From assembly GCA_018241565.1 (NCBI GenBank), contig JAFEDO010000104.1:1-44473 (forward strand): DNA of 44,473 nucleotides, read 5' to 3'. Below, in pieces: positions 1 to 8,612 of this stretch. Under the pieces are notes generated by a model. The model worked only from the letters and a program-made list of their open reading frames with translations, was not told the DNA's origin and did not search any database. Source of the stretch: Pseudomonadota bacterium. GTDB lineage: Bacteria > Pseudomonadota > Gammaproteobacteria > JAFEDO01. Both the position numbers and the translations under genes were made by a program. Position 1 is the stretch's first letter; every line of letters begins with the position of its first letter.

Positions 1-509
1 CACTCACGATCATGGTGGGTGGAGAAGAGGAAGCATTTAAACGAGCGCAACCATTTTTATCAGTTCTCGGAAAAAATGTAATTCATGCAGGTGCTGCTGG
101 GGCAGGGCAAGCAGCGAAAATTTGTAATAATATGATTCTAGGTATTTCTATGATCGCGGTTTCTGAAGCATTTGTTTTAGCCGAGAAGCTAGGATTCGCC
201 CCTGAAAAATTATTTGAAATCAGTTCTAAATCTTCCGGACAATGCTGGTCTTTAACGAGTTACTGTCCTTACCCGGGTTTGGTAGCCGGTGTTCCTTCTA
301 ATAATAAGTATCAAGCGGGTTTTACGGCTCAAATGATGTTGAAAGATTTGCGTCTCAGTCAAAAGGCAGCGGAATCAGCTATGGCGGCTACTGCTTTGGG
401 TGCTGAGGCGACTATGTTATATGAAGAGTTTGTTCACGAAGGTTTTGGAAATTTAGACTTTTCAGGGATTATTCGGATGATTCAGGGGAGGAAAACGGCG
501 AGAACATAG
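1..509 (+). CDS. mmsB: 3-hydroxyisobutyrate dehydrogenase, C-terminal part (cut by window start)
   Basis: The reading frame is open from base 3, so the gene begins upstream of the window; about 168 C-terminal residues of a roughly 295-residue family remain. The enzyme oxidises 3-hydroxyisobutyrate to methylmalonate semialdehyde with NAD in cytosolic valine breakdown. The visible part is the all-helical C-terminal domain of the beta-hydroxyacid dehydrogenase family. It carries the G-x-G-Q-x-x-K-x-x-N-N catalytic signature (GAGQAAKICNN), whose lysine is the family's catalytic residue, and the helix GISMIAVSEAFVLAEKLG. The SGQCWSL and FTAQMMLKDLRL segments are typical of HIBADH rather than of glyoxylate or tartronate reductases. 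A hairpin follows the stop, so this is probably the last gene of its unit. Family assignment is confident; substrate preference within the family is less so. Confidence 0.9.
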   Translation, partial: LTIMVGGEEEAFKRAQPFLSVLGKNVIHAGAAGAGQAAKICNNMILGISMIAVSEAFVLAEKLGFAPEKLFEISSKSSGQCWSLTSYCPYPGLVAGVPSNNKYQAGFTAQMMLKDLRLSQKAAESAMAATALGAEATMLYEEFVHEGFGNLDFSGIIRMIQGRKTART

Positions 510-512
510 AAT

Positions 513-550
513 TGTGGGAGCCTTGCATTTGAGTGTCCCACAGTTTTATA
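513..550 (+). terminator. Probable terminator after mmsB
   Basis: A 7-bp inverted repeat, TGTGGGA (513-519) and TCCCACA (536-542), lies just after the mmsB stop and is followed by GTTTTATA. The loop of 16 nt is long and the T-run short, so it is a modest rho-independent terminator candidate. The rest of the gap up to base 753 shows a TATAAT at 603-608 with no good -35 box. Confidence 0.45.
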
Positions 551-753
551 TACTTCTAATAGAAAAATGATATAAAATTATACTTTTTTAGCGCAAGTGA
601 TTTATAATGGCGCAAATTTGGAAAAAAATCTCACAACGCCCTGTCAGCGGATAAGATGATAGAAATACTAACGCTATTTGAAACATACTGCGGTAATTTC
701 AAGGCCACGCATTTTTGTGCTTTCCAAATATAAACCTGATTCGAGATTTAAAA

Positions 754-3700
754 ATGTCAAAGGATACAGAACAAACTGCACTAACTTTCACTGAAGCGGT
801 GGAGATTTTTAATAAACAATCTCTCGCTAGATTACTCAATAATCCACCGCAATTGCAGTCGCGCTCTGTTAATTATTCAATACCAATGGACAAGTTTACA
901 CCGCCTTCTCTTGAATCTTCAGATGCAAATTGTTTAATGCAGGAGTGCATATACAAACTCTCGCTCGAAAGAACTTGGGATTTTGAATCTCAATTACTTG
1001 ATGAACAAATAAGGGAGCTAATAGCCAGATTAAATGCGTGGGTTGTTTTTATTTTAAAAGCGCCTGGGGATCGTGAATCAGATAATGCCCACCGCGATGG
1101 ATTCAGTTTAGAACGTATCATGTTTATTCTTGCTCCAGAGATACTTGTTCCTATTATCCAGCAAGTTATTAAAAGAGATGTAAAAATCATATCGTGTCAA
1201 AGCGCAACAATTCCTGAAACACTGAGGCAACAGATTAACCAAAAATTTAAATGTAACCTTGAAAGAACTCAAGCTATTCCTAATATCAGCGATGCTTTAC
1301 AGGGACTTGCTAAAAAAATACCTGCTGCTACTAAGATTATTCTTCATCCATTTTATTTACACACTGAATTTGATGTTCGACCGAGATTGATACCTAATGT
1401 CTTGATATACGATAGATTAATTAATCATGCTCATGCTCTGTTATTGTCTAGAGTAAATGAAAATGATGCATGGTATTTGTTTTCTAAAAATTCAGTGCTT
1501 GATAATCCTAGGTGGAATGAACAGCGCTTAGGGGGATTTGAAAAAGAAATTTTTAAAGGATTAAAGGATTCCAAAGAAGAACATGTATTTACCATAGTTA
1601 AAGAAATCTCGCCAGAAAAAATTGCTTATTTGAAATCAAAAGGCATTTTAATTTACGAAGCAACCTGTTATGTAATGATTGCATGTCGGAGTCAAAATGA
1701 AAACCAATTGGTAATTGCATATATTAATAATGCTTCAAAAGAAATTATTCTCGCAGAAAAAAAAGAAGTCGTTTCAGTAATGCAAAAAGAAAAAGAATCA
1801 TTAGGTCTAGAGGTTGTAAAAAGAATTGAATTATTAAGTTATATATGTCGAGAGATAATCGGTGAATGTCTAGACTCCAAATCTAGATCGGAAACAACAG
1901 CTTATGAATCGCGATTAATCGAGAATTTTGAAATAATACTTAAAGAGAATCATCCTTTCAATTTTGAAAGTCTCGAAGAGTTTATTAATTTTATTAATAA
2001 TATGGTTACAGTTATTCTCGTCACTTATTTTATCAATAATAGACAGCTAAATAGACGGCTAACCTTAATCATTTCGCCTGAAGTAAAAATAATTACGCGA
2101 AATCGAATTTTTAGTATTTTGTTGGCTTCATATTTTAATTTATATGTTGTTAATAAAAATTTAAAAAACAAAGAATTATATGAGCTGCTCCTTAGTCGTA
2201 TAAGTGCACTGCAATATGGTTCGACGCCTTTGTTGATAGAAGAGAAATGCTTATCAGAGTACTGTTATAGAGACATACTGATTGAGCCTAGTATAGTGTC
2301 ACAAGATGTTAATCTTAAGCATTACTACTGGCTTAAAATATTCCATCAGGAAATACTAGAGTTTTACAGCAATATACCCGTAATAAGAGTTGAAGATGAT
2401 CACAAAACACTCGAGGCTATCAATGTGTTTCTTCACCTTCTCTTTAAGATAAATAAAAAAATAATTGGTGGTAAGACTGTACTCGATTTTTTTAATATAT
2501 ATTTTGAGATATACACTTTTCTTATGTTGCTGTTATGCATGAATCATCGTTTTTTAAATGAGCCAATTTCCCTGCCTGCTCAATCTAAAAGAATTATAAG
2601 CGAAATAAAAAATCGAATTCAAGAAATAAGTAATTACCCATCAGTTGCTGCTGAAGTCGACAAATTTCTTGAAATGGATTTCGTCACAATTAAAACTATA
2701 GAGCTTAAAATTCTATTTTTAAAAAAAATGCTTGTGATGATATGGCATTGTTTTTTTATGAATGATAAGGTTTCTTTAAATCGATTGCTGAACCATATTA
2801 AAACGAATGCGCTGCCTAATATGTGTGAAAAATATGACTCTCGCAAAGGAATTCTCAATAAGTTGCGATCTAATTCTAAAGCACAGCCTGAATTAGAGTA
2901 TCAGTTCACTAGGATTTTGATAGTTTTTGAAATGATTAGTACTAAAAGTATTGCTGCTCCTAGCGGGCAAAGTAGCAGTGCTTCAACTATGACAGATCAG
3001 GAATATACTAAAGAAGCCTATTTAAAGAAAATTTATGAGTTAATTCCTAAGTTTGCTTTGAATGAATTTGAAATCATGTTGTGTCAAAAATTTCTTTCAC
3101 AGGCTGAATTAAATTCTCCTTGTAATATACAATTTAAAAAACTTTCTAAAGCTGCATCTGAAAATACACTGAGAGAAGCTTTGAAATTTAAAACTGATCT
3201 TACGGAAGCAACCCAGCAACTTCAAATGCTTTTATTTGGCATTAAAACCTTTTTGCGTGATGAGGCGAAAATTATTCTTCATGAAGATGTTCTATCGTTG
3301 CGCTTAAATTTTTCAAATTCAAAAAAAACACAATTTCAAAAAGTATTTTTAATGAGATTTCAAATCCAAGATATTTCTACCGATAAAAGTATTTTTTCAA
3401 TTGAGGTAAATGATAGTAATTTAGAAATTTTAAGAGAAGTGAAAGATTTTTTTGGTCGATTTGTTTTAATCCAGGAGTTTTTTAGTCATTATGGATTTTC
3501 TAATTTTAATGTTGAAGATAATTTAAGAGCTGTTTCTATTATTACGGATGGAGTAAATATCAAAATAGGAGGTCAGAGTATTGAATTAAATGATTTTCTT
3601 GGAGCATTGAAAAGCCTGAGGCTAGATTGCGCTAATAAAGATGGTAAGTTAATGATCATGACGGATTTAAAAAAGTTTAATAAAATTAAACCTAAATTAA

Positions 3701-4680
3701 GTGAAGACACGCATGAGATTTTAGAAAAGAAATTTATTCCGCCTTCGGTTCAACCAAACAATCAAGTTTCACAGATACAACCAGAATCTGTAATTCTTAC
3801 TGATACTCCAGTTCTCGCTGAGTCTGTGCTTCCAGAAATTACTGTTCAACCAAGACCCTTTGACTCTGCAAATAAACCAACTTTAAAAAAAGTTCATTCA
3901 TTTTTATTTCGAGATAAAAATAATTCAGAAAACCAAGAAAACGCTTCAAAAGCATTAACTCGAACAACAAGCTATTATCTTGGAACCAACAGTGGAAATA
4001 CTAAAAATTCTTCTGCTGCAGAGCAATTGGCTGCAAAATTTGTTTCACAGACTCCCCTAACAGCGCGAGAGAAGCGTTTATCAAGACAAATTTCAAAATC
4101 ATTACCTAAATTATTCACCAGTAGTGTTGCAATTACTTTCCGTGATAAAAATCTTTATTTGAATTTACATCAGTTACGCACGGTTGAATTAGAATCATCA
4201 CCATCGATCATTTATCTTTTTTTACTACGTGAAAATGAAATGCGAGCCAGCTTGAGTTCCAAGGGTAAATCCATTCCAGTTTTAATAAATCCTTTTGACT
4301 CGAATATCCAATCAAATTCGGAAATTGATTTAACAAAAGCGCAAGGGTATTTTTCAAGAAAGTTATGTAAAGCATTTCGTAGCGAAGTGAAAAATACTTT
4401 ATTTGATATAACAATTAAGGTAGGCGATGAATCTTCTGTGATATCTAATTGCAGTTTTGCTTTTGAACTTCGAAATCAAGGTGGGAAAGAGCGAGTATTT
4501 TGTATATCAATTCCAAGTAATCATCCAAATCACCCTATTATCATCCCTATTTATTACGCAGATAAAGGTTTGCATGGCGGTGTAACTATAAAATCAATAG
4601 TAGAAGAACAAATGATTTTAGATTTAACGAATGATGCGTCTTTTGAGCCTTATAGTCGAATAGCTGCTCCCCATCGTTAA
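754..4680 (+). CDS. Giant protein of unknown function (1308 aa), effector candidate
   Basis: I do not recognise this protein and see no catalytic motif, signal peptide or membrane segment. ATG at 754 (MSKDTEQTALTF) is chosen over an in-frame TTG at 715, which would add a poor 13-residue leader; no strong Shine-Dalgarno precedes either. The body is mostly helical and Lys/Glu/Ile-rich. A short Ser/Ala linker (AAPSGQSSSAS) lies near residue 735. A Pro/Gln/Ser-rich, probably disordered stretch spans about residues 1000-1115, followed by a compact beta-rich C-terminal region that ends IAAPHR. The gene sits alone between mmsB and the rpsF operon, and its codons are even more AT-rich than the ribosomal genes beside it. 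Size, lack of known domains and orphan position resemble secreted effectors of Legionellales; that is inference only. Confidence 0.75.
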   Translation: MSKDTEQTALTFTEAVEIFNKQSLARLLNNPPQLQSRSVNYSIPMDKFTPPSLESSDANCLMQECIYKLSLERTWDFESQLLDEQIRELIARLNAWVVFILKAPGDRESDNAHRDGFSLERIMFILAPEILVPIIQQVIKRDVKIISCQSATIPETLRQQINQKFKCNLERTQAIPNISDALQGLAKKIPAATKIILHPFYLHTEFDVRPRLIPNVLIYDRLINHAHALLLSRVNENDAWYLFSKNSVLDNPRWNEQRLGGFEKEIFKGLKDSKEEHVFTIVKEISPEKIAYLKSKGILIYEATCYVMIACRSQNENQLVIAYINNASKEIILAEKKEVVSVMQKEKESLGLEVVKRIELLSYICREIIGECLDSKSRSETTAYESRLIENFEIILKENHPFNFESLEEFINFINNMVTVILVTYFINNRQLNRRLTLIISPEVKIITRNRIFSILLASYFNLYVVNKNLKNKELYELLLSRISALQYGSTPLLIEEKCLSEYCYRDILIEPSIVSQDVNLKHYYWLKIFHQEILEFYSNIPVIRVEDDHKTLEAINVFLHLLFKINKKIIGGKTVLDFFNIYFEIYTFLMLLLCMNHRFLNEPISLPAQSKRIISEIKNRIQEISNYPSVAAEVDKFLEMDFVTIKTIELKILFLKKMLVMIWHCFFMNDKVSLNRLLNHIKTNALPNMCEKYDSRKGILNKLRSNSKAQPELEYQFTRILIVFEMISTKSIAAPSGQSSSASTMTDQEYTKEAYLKKIYELIPKFALNEFEIMLCQKFLSQAELNSPCNIQFKKLSKAASENTLREALKFKTDLTEATQQLQMLLFGIKTFLRDEAKIILHEDVLSLRLNFSNSKKTQFQKVFLMRFQIQDISTDKSIFSIEVNDSNLEILREVKDFFGRFVLIQEFFSHYGFSNFNVEDNLRAVSIITDGVNIKIGGQSIELNDFLGALKSLRLDCANKDGKLMIMTDLKKFNKIKPKLSEDTHEILEKKFIPPSVQPNNQVSQIQPESVILTDTPVLAESVLPEITVQPRPFDSANKPTLKKVHSFLFRDKNNSENQENASKALTRTTSYYLGTNSGNTKNSSAAEQLAAKFVSQTPLTAREKRLSRQISKSLPKLFTSSVAITFRDKNLYLNLHQLRTVELESSPSIIYLFLLRENEMRASLSSKGKSIPVLINPFDSNIQSNSEIDLTKAQGYFSRKLCKAFRSEVKNTLFDITIKVGDESSVISNCSFAFELRNQGGKERVFCISIPSNHPNHPIIIPIYYADKGLHGGVTIKSIVEEQMILDLTNDASFEPYSRIAAPHR

Positions 4681-4749
4681 AAATCTTTGTAATCCCTCTT
4701 GATGCTCTCGAAAACAGCCTAAATATGTCCTTTTTTAAGCCAGATCTGT

Positions 4750-4778
4750 TTGCATGTGTACCTTAACTGGGTTAGAAT
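4750..4778 (+). promoter_or_regulatory. Sigma70-type promoter of the rpsF operon
   Basis: TTGCAT (4750-4755) and TAGAAT (4773-4778) are separated by exactly 17 bp. They are followed by the GC-rich discriminator CCGCGGCCC, typical of growth-rate-controlled ribosomal promoters. The predicted start near 4785 gives a leader of about 60 nt before rpsF. Confidence 0.7.
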
Positions 4779-4795
4779 CCGCGGCCCAAAACCTT

Positions 4796-4818
4796 GCCAC
4801 ACTACTTGATTAGGTGGC
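4796..4818 (+). promoter_or_regulatory. Leader hairpin upstream of rpsF
   Basis: GCCAC (4796-4800) pairs with GTGGC (4814-4818). An inner CTA/TAG stem, one bulged A and a six-base loop complete a compact hairpin in the rpsF 5' leader. In many bacteria the S6:S18 complex autoregulates by binding an rpsF leader hairpin with a CCG bulge. I do not see that bulge clearly, so identity with that element is only a positional guess. Confidence 0.3.
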
Positions 4819-4843
4819 TGTATTAATCCAAAAGGAGCTTTAC

Positions 4844-5191
4844 ATGCGACATTATGAGATCGTTCTATTAATTCATCCTGATCAAAGCGAACAGGTTCCT
4901 GAGATGACTAAGCGTTACCGCGAACTCATCGAAAAATCAGGCGGAAAAATCCATCGCTCAGAAGATTGGGGACGTCGTCAATTAGCGTATTCCATTCAAA
5001 AAGTTCACAAAGCACATTACATTTTGATGAATATCGAGTGTAACCAAGAAACTCGTAATGAGTTAGAACACTTATTTCGTTTTAATGATGCTGTGATACG
5101 TAATTTAATTTTAAGTACTAAAGCAGCAGTGACAGAACCATCACCTATGATGAGAAAAGAAGAGAAAGAAAGAACCGAAGAATACATGTAG
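4844..5191 (+). CDS. rpsF: 30S ribosomal protein S6
   Basis: This 115-residue protein matches S6, a primary or secondary binder of the 30S platform that pairs with S18. The opening [19 protein letters not shown], the central [19 protein letters not shown] and the AHYILMN strand are hallmark S6 segments. ATG at 4844 is used because AAAGGAG (4831-4837) lies at good distance and the family starts at M-R-H-Y-E; an upstream in-frame GTG at 4814 is rejected. The charged tail ([12 protein letters not shown]) is short; E. coli S6 is longer through glutamate addition and a different tail. It is the first gene of rpsF-rpsR-rplI, but a 29-bp palindromic repeat separates it from rpsR. Confidence 0.97.
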   Translation: MRHYEIVLLIHPDQSEQVPEMTKRYRELIEKSGGKIHRSEDWGRRQLAYSIQKVHKAHYILMNIECNQETRNELEHLFRFNDAVIRNLILSTKAAVTEPSPMMRKEEKERTEEYM

Positions 5192-5197
5192 TTAACC

Positions 5198-5265
5198 TGT
5201 CATCCTGAGCGAAGCGAAAGATCTCAGTGTTATCATTGAGATCCTTCGCTTCGCTCAGGATGACA
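5198..5265. repeat. Dispersed palindromic repeat, TGTCATCCTGAGCG family (copy 1)
   Basis: Arms 5198-5226 and 5237-5265 are 29 nt each and inverted, with one mismatch (a G-T wobble in RNA) around a 10-nt loop. Related copies lie at 25215-25284 (perfect 30-bp arms) and 36224-36290 (degenerate). This copy is between rpsF and rpsR. It is followed by an A-run on the plus strand, so it is not a conventional forward terminator. Repeats of this sequence class occur between genes in many unrelated bacteria. Confidence 0.85.
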
Positions 5266-5305
5266 AAAAAGTGAGTTTAAAAAGATTTATTGAGGAGAAA
5301 TTACT

Positions 5306-5539
5306 ATGGCAGTTCAATCATATTCACGAAGAAGAAAAAGTTGTCGATTCACCGCTGAAGGTGCGACAGATATCGATTACAAAGATATTGGTATGTTAAG
5401 AAGTTTCATTACTGAAACTGGAAAAATAGTTCCTAGCCGAATCACAGGAACTCGTGCGCGTTATCAACGTATGTTAGCTAAAGCGATCAAGCTTTCTCGC
5501 TTCCTAGCATTGTTACCATATTGCGACAGACATCAATAA
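5306..5539 (+). CDS. rpsR: 30S ribosomal protein S18
   Basis: The 77-residue product matches S18, which forms a heterodimer with S6 on the 30S platform. The N-terminal basic stretch [10 protein letters not shown], the [25 protein letters not shown] core and the [14 protein letters not shown]-type ending (here [18 protein letters not shown]) are diagnostic. GAGGAG at 5291-5296 provides a Shine-Dalgarno site and the length equals that of the usual family member. It is second in the rpsF-rpsR-rplI operon, 114 bases after rpsF because of the inserted palindromic repeat and 46 bases before rplI. Confidence 0.97.
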   Translation: MAVQSYSRRRKSCRFTAEGATDIDYKDIGMLRSFITETGKIVPSRITGTRARYQRMLAKAIKLSRFLALLPYCDRHQ

Positions 5540-5585
5540 TTAAATTGTTCCTCAGGTTTCTGAGGTTATTTTAGAGGTATCACAT

Positions 5586-6032
5586 ATGAACGTTATTTTA
5601 TTAGAAAAAATGGGTCGTTTAGGAAAAGTAGGCGATCAAGTAAAAGTTAGAACAGGTTACGGTCGTAATTACTTATTGCCACAAGGAAAAGCAATCTTAG
5701 CGAATCCTAAGAATATCGCTATTTTTGAAGAGCGTCGTGCGGAATTAGAAGCTAAGGCTGCTGAAATTATGAAAGCAGCAGAAGCGCGCGCTGCAAAAAT
5801 GCATGAAAAACATTTCAAAATTTCTGCTATCGCGAGTGAAGAAGGTAAGTTGTACGGTTCTGTTGGAACTACTGAAATTGTTGAAGCACTCAAACAAGCT
5901 GGGCATGAAGTTGAAAAGCGTGAAGTTTGCTTACCTAATGGAACTATCCATAGCTTGGGTGAATACGATATTGAACTACAATTGCATGCAGATGTTTCAG
6001 CTAATATCCACATTGAAATTGTTGCAGCATAG
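5586..6032 (+). CDS. rplI: 50S ribosomal protein L9
   Basis: This 148-residue protein matches L9, which binds 23S rRNA near L1 and helps maintain reading-frame fidelity. The N-terminal domain MNVILLEKMGRLGKVGDQV with the conserved VRTGYGRNYLLPQGKAI signature is intact. It is followed by the long connecting helix (EERRAELEAKAAEIMKAAEA) and the C-terminal rRNA-binding domain starting around residue 75. AGAGGT at 5572-5577 is a good ribosome-binding site. A small hairpin with CCTCAG/CTGAGG arms (5550-5565), followed by a T-rich stretch, lies in the gap after rpsR and could attenuate expression mildly. dnaB starts 12 bases after the stop, so rplI and dnaB are probably cotranscribed, a common gammaproteobacterial arrangement. 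Confidence 0.97.
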   Translation: MNVILLEKMGRLGKVGDQVKVRTGYGRNYLLPQGKAILANPKNIAIFEERRAELEAKAAEIMKAAEARAAKMHEKHFKISAIASEEGKLYGSVGTTEIVEALKQAGHEVEKREVCLPNGTIHSLGEYDIELQLHADVSANIHIEIVAA

Positions 6033-6044
6033 TAGATTATTTCT

Positions 6045-7451
6045 ATGACAGAACATGTCGTTAGAAAAACCAAAAAAAAAACTGAAGTTATGTCTGAGGC
6101 ATCTTTATTAAAGGTGCCTCCTCATTCCATCGAAGCAGAGCAATCTGTGCTTGGTGGCCTCATGTTAGATAATCAAGCCTGGGATAAAGTTCAAACTAAA
6201 TTAATTGAATCAGATTTTTATCGTTATGAGCATCGTTTAATTTTCCGTGTGATGAAAGGATTGTCCCATAAAAATAGTCCATTCGATGTTGTGACTGTGA
6301 TGGAAGCTTTAAAATCGATTCATGAATTAGATAATGCCGGTGGAGAAGTTTTCTTATTTTCACTCGCTAACAATACCCCCAGTGTTGCGAATATTGAAGC
6401 TTATGTCGATATCGTTCGTGAGCGCTCCATTCTTCGTCAATTAATTTCAACAGGACAAGAGATTGCAGATGTGGGATTTAATCCCGTGGGTCGTCCTGTC
6501 AGTGAATTACTGGATGATGCAGAACGAAAAATATTTGCGATTGGAGAGCAAAATGCACGAGATGGTGGGCCACAAGGGATAGAATCACTTTTAGCAAAAG
6601 CCGCAGAAAGGATTGATCATTTATATCATTCATCCGATGGGATCACAGGATTAGCAACCGGATTTTCCGATTTCGATGAAATGACTTCAGGATTGCAATC
6701 ATCCGATTTAATCATTGTGGCGGGTCGTCCATCGATGGGTAAAACATCTTATGCGATGAATATTGCGGAACACGCCGCACTCACTTGTAAGAAACCGATT
6801 TTAATTTTTAGTATGGAAATGCCCGGTGATGCACTGGCTACACGTATGATTTCGTCATTGGGTCGCATTGATCAACACAAGTTACGTACCGGAAGAATTG
6901 ATGACAGTGATTGGTCACGAGTGACTTCTGTCATGAGTATGTTATCTGAAGCGCCTTTATTTATAGACGATACGCCAGGCTTAAGTCCGGCTGAAATGCG
7001 TACGCGCGGACGCCGCATTGCAAAAGAATACGGGCAGATTGGATTAATCGTCGTTGATTATTTACAGCTGATGCATGTGCCAGGCTATAAACCGGACAAT
7101 CGTACGGCTGAAATTTCAGAAATATCCCGTTCATTAAAATCATTAGCCAAAGAATTAAAAACACCAGTGATTGCATTATCTCAGTTGAATCGAAGTCTTG
7201 AACAACGTTCCGATCGTAGACCTGTGATGTCTGATCTTCGTGAATCAGGTGCGATTGAACAAGATGCCGATCTCATTGCTTTTATTTATCGTGATGAGGT
7301 TTATCACGAAGATAGTCCAGACAAAGGAACCGCAGAAGTCATCATTGCAAAACAACGTAATGGTCCCATCGGAAAAGTGCGCTTAACTTTCTTAGGTAAA
7401 TACACTCGATTTGAAAACTATACTCCGAATCAGTTCGTTGTTACGGATTAG
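6045..7451 (+). CDS. dnaB: Replicative DNA helicase DnaB
   Basis: A 468-residue RecA-fold hexameric helicase that unwinds the replication fork 5' to 3'. The N-terminal DnaB domain begins at PPHSIEAEQSVLGGLMLDNQAWD (about residue 25). The C-terminal motor carries the Walker A motif GRPSMGKT (227-234), the Walker B segment VVDYLQLM (336-343) and the C-terminal signature RESGAIEQDADLIAFIYRDE. Length matches E. coli DnaB (471 aa) and there is no intein. The ATG at 6045 has no clear Shine-Dalgarno; an in-frame ATG at 6090 (MSEASLLKVPP) is an alternative that would still keep the whole conserved domain. The gene follows rplI by 12 bases and probably relies on read-through and coupled translation. 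Confidence 0.96.
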   Translation: MTEHVVRKTKKKTEVMSEASLLKVPPHSIEAEQSVLGGLMLDNQAWDKVQTKLIESDFYRYEHRLIFRVMKGLSHKNSPFDVVTVMEALKSIHELDNAGGEVFLFSLANNTPSVANIEAYVDIVRERSILRQLISTGQEIADVGFNPVGRPVSELLDDAERKIFAIGEQNARDGGPQGIESLLAKAAERIDHLYHSSDGITGLATGFSDFDEMTSGLQSSDLIIVAGRPSMGKTSYAMNIAEHAALTCKKPILIFSMEMPGDALATRMISSLGRIDQHKLRTGRIDDSDWSRVTSVMSMLSEAPLFIDDTPGLSPAEMRTRGRRIAKEYGQIGLIVVDYLQLMHVPGYKPDNRTAEISEISRSLKSLAKELKTPVIALSQLNRSLEQRSDRRPVMSDLRESGAIEQDADLIAFIYRDEVYHEDSPDKGTAEVIIAKQRNGPIGKVRLTFLGKYTRFENYTPNQFVVTD

Positions 7452-7510
7452 TTTCGCGTTTCAGTGATTTGCGTCTAAATAAACAACTTATTGATTTTGC
7501 AGGAAATAGG

Positions 7511-7709
7511 GGTCTCATATTTCTATGAGATCGCTTTGCATCTAAATGAAAAAATGCTCTTTATCTAGCCTGTTGAATAATTGCGCATAAAGGGTTAAGC
7601 TGGAGGGGTGATAAATATTTGAATATTTACTGTGGCTGGTATATATTTTGCTTACCCATACCCGCCACGCCTCTTAACATATGCGAACCTCGGCGGGTTA
7701 TTTGTTTTT
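7511..7709 (+). ncRNA. Candidate structured RNA upstream of the Abi_2 gene
   Basis: The 258-base gap between dnaB and the Abi_2 gene is rich in secondary structure. Hairpin 1 at 7511-7532 has GGTCTCAT and ATGAGATC arms. Hairpin 2 at 7612-7629 has TAAATATT and AATATTTA arms with a two-base loop. Hairpin 3 at 7660-7698 has ACCCGCC and GGCGGGT arms and runs into TATTTGTTTTT. Just upstream, 7468-7483 and 7535-7550 are a 16-nt direct repeat with two mismatches (TTTGCGTCTAAATAAA and TTTGCATCTAAATGAA). A conserved RNA motif (abiF RNA) is known immediately upstream of genes of this Abi family. Position and the 3' terminator-like end fit that; I cannot confirm the consensus by eye. Confidence 0.35.
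7660..7709 (+). terminator. Terminator-like hairpin abutting the Abi_2 start codon
   Basis: ACCCGCC (7660-7666) and GGCGGGT (7692-7698) can pair, with a further CGC/GCG pairing inside the 25-nt loop. The 3' arm is followed by TATTTGTTTTT directly before the ATG at 7710. It could end a short upstream RNA and at the same time limit transcription into the toxin-like gene. Confidence 0.45.
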
Positions 7710-8609
7710 ATGCTTCGAACATATAAAGAATCTCCACTTAATACTGAAATTTTAATAGAACGATTAAAGAATCGAGAATTAGTTATTAGCAATTATTCTC
7801 TAGCAGAGCATTGTCTTCAAACAAATGGTTATCATCGTTTATCAGCTTATTTCCATCCATTTAAAGTACGTCGCAATAATAAGTCAATTTTTAGATCTCA
7901 AACAAATTTTGAAGATATTTGGAATCTTTATAAATTTGATGGGGAACTGCGTTTGTTAGTTACCGATGCGCTTGAAAAAATAGAAATTACTTTTAGGACT
8001 ACATTATCAGAAACAATGAGTCTTCGTTATGGTTCACACTGGTATTTGGAATCAGTGCATTTTAGAAAACAGTATGTGTATTCTGAGTTAATTCAAAAAA
8101 TCCATGAAATTTGTAAGCGAAATGATGAGCTAACCATCAAGAAATATTATCAATGTTATGATCACCCTAAATTTCCACCGAGCTGGATTATTTTTGAAAA
8201 TTTATCATTTGGAATCTGTACTAATATTTTTCGTAATTTAAAGAAAATAAATGACAAAAAAGAAATTTGTAGTGTTTTTAATTACCATCCTACAGCGATT
8301 GAATCATGGATTGAATCCCTCCGGTATACTAGAAATCTTTGCGCTCATCATTCACGATTATGGAATCGTTGGTTTACTATTTGTCCGTCGATGCAATATT
8401 TATTTCAAGAGCCATTTAATAAAGAACATACTTTTTATGCGCAAGCAATAATAATCGAGAGATTACTGAAACCATTACTACTAGATATGAATTGGAAAAG
8501 AAGGCTTTTTGACCTGTTGGAAAGATATCCTAAAATACCTGTGTATCAAATGGGATTTTATGAAATTTGGAAACTAGATAGATTTTGGGATAATAAAACA
8601 AGGAATTGA
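7710..8609 (+). CDS. Abi_2 (AbiD/AbiF-type) abortive-infection HEPN protein
   Basis: The product is 299 aa from ATG 7710. A GTG at 7632 would extend it by 26 residues (MAGIYFAYPYPPRLLTYAN) translated from the terminator-like hairpin, which looks non-coding. Family marks are the opening L-x-x-R-x-L-x-I-x-x-x-x-x-A-E-x-x-L region with NGYHRLSAYFHPF, and the C-terminal motif RNLCAHHSRLWNR at about 208-220. The R-N-x-x-x-H within that motif is the HEPN catalytic signature of RNases, so the protein is expected to cleave RNA when phage infection or stress activates it. There is no Shine-Dalgarno before 7710, which suggests tight or RNA-dependent expression. It sits between dnaB and xseA, and a 68-codon ORF follows after three bases. 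Family assignment is firm; anti-phage activity is inferred from relatives. Confidence 0.85.
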   Translation: MLRTYKESPLNTEILIERLKNRELVISNYSLAEHCLQTNGYHRLSAYFHPFKVRRNNKSIFRSQTNFEDIWNLYKFDGELRLLVTDALEKIEITFRTTLSETMSLRYGSHWYLESVHFRKQYVYSELIQKIHEICKRNDELTIKKYYQCYDHPKFPPSWIIFENLSFGICTNIFRNLKKINDKKEICSVFNYHPTAIESWIESLRYTRNLCAHHSRLWNRWFTICPSMQYLFQEPFNKEHTFYAQAIIIERLLKPLLLDMNWKRRLFDLLERYPKIPVYQMGFYEIWKLDRFWDNKTRN

Positions 8610-8612
8610 GCA

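Noticed and set aside
754-4680. Dot/Icm effector assignment for the giant genes
   Set aside because: No secretion genes in the window, and C-terminal secretion signals cannot be scored reliably by eye, so only candidacy is stated.
4814-4843. Upstream GTG start for rpsF
   Set aside because: It lies within the leader hairpin and lacks homology to S6; ATG 4844 has a strong Shine-Dalgarno.
5669-6073. 134-codon minus-strand open frame
   Set aside because: Antisense to rplI, Cys/Ser-rich shadow without family resemblance.
7632-7709. GTG start extending the Abi_2 protein by 26 residues
   Set aside because: The extension is translated from the terminator-like hairpin and does not resemble the family N-terminus.
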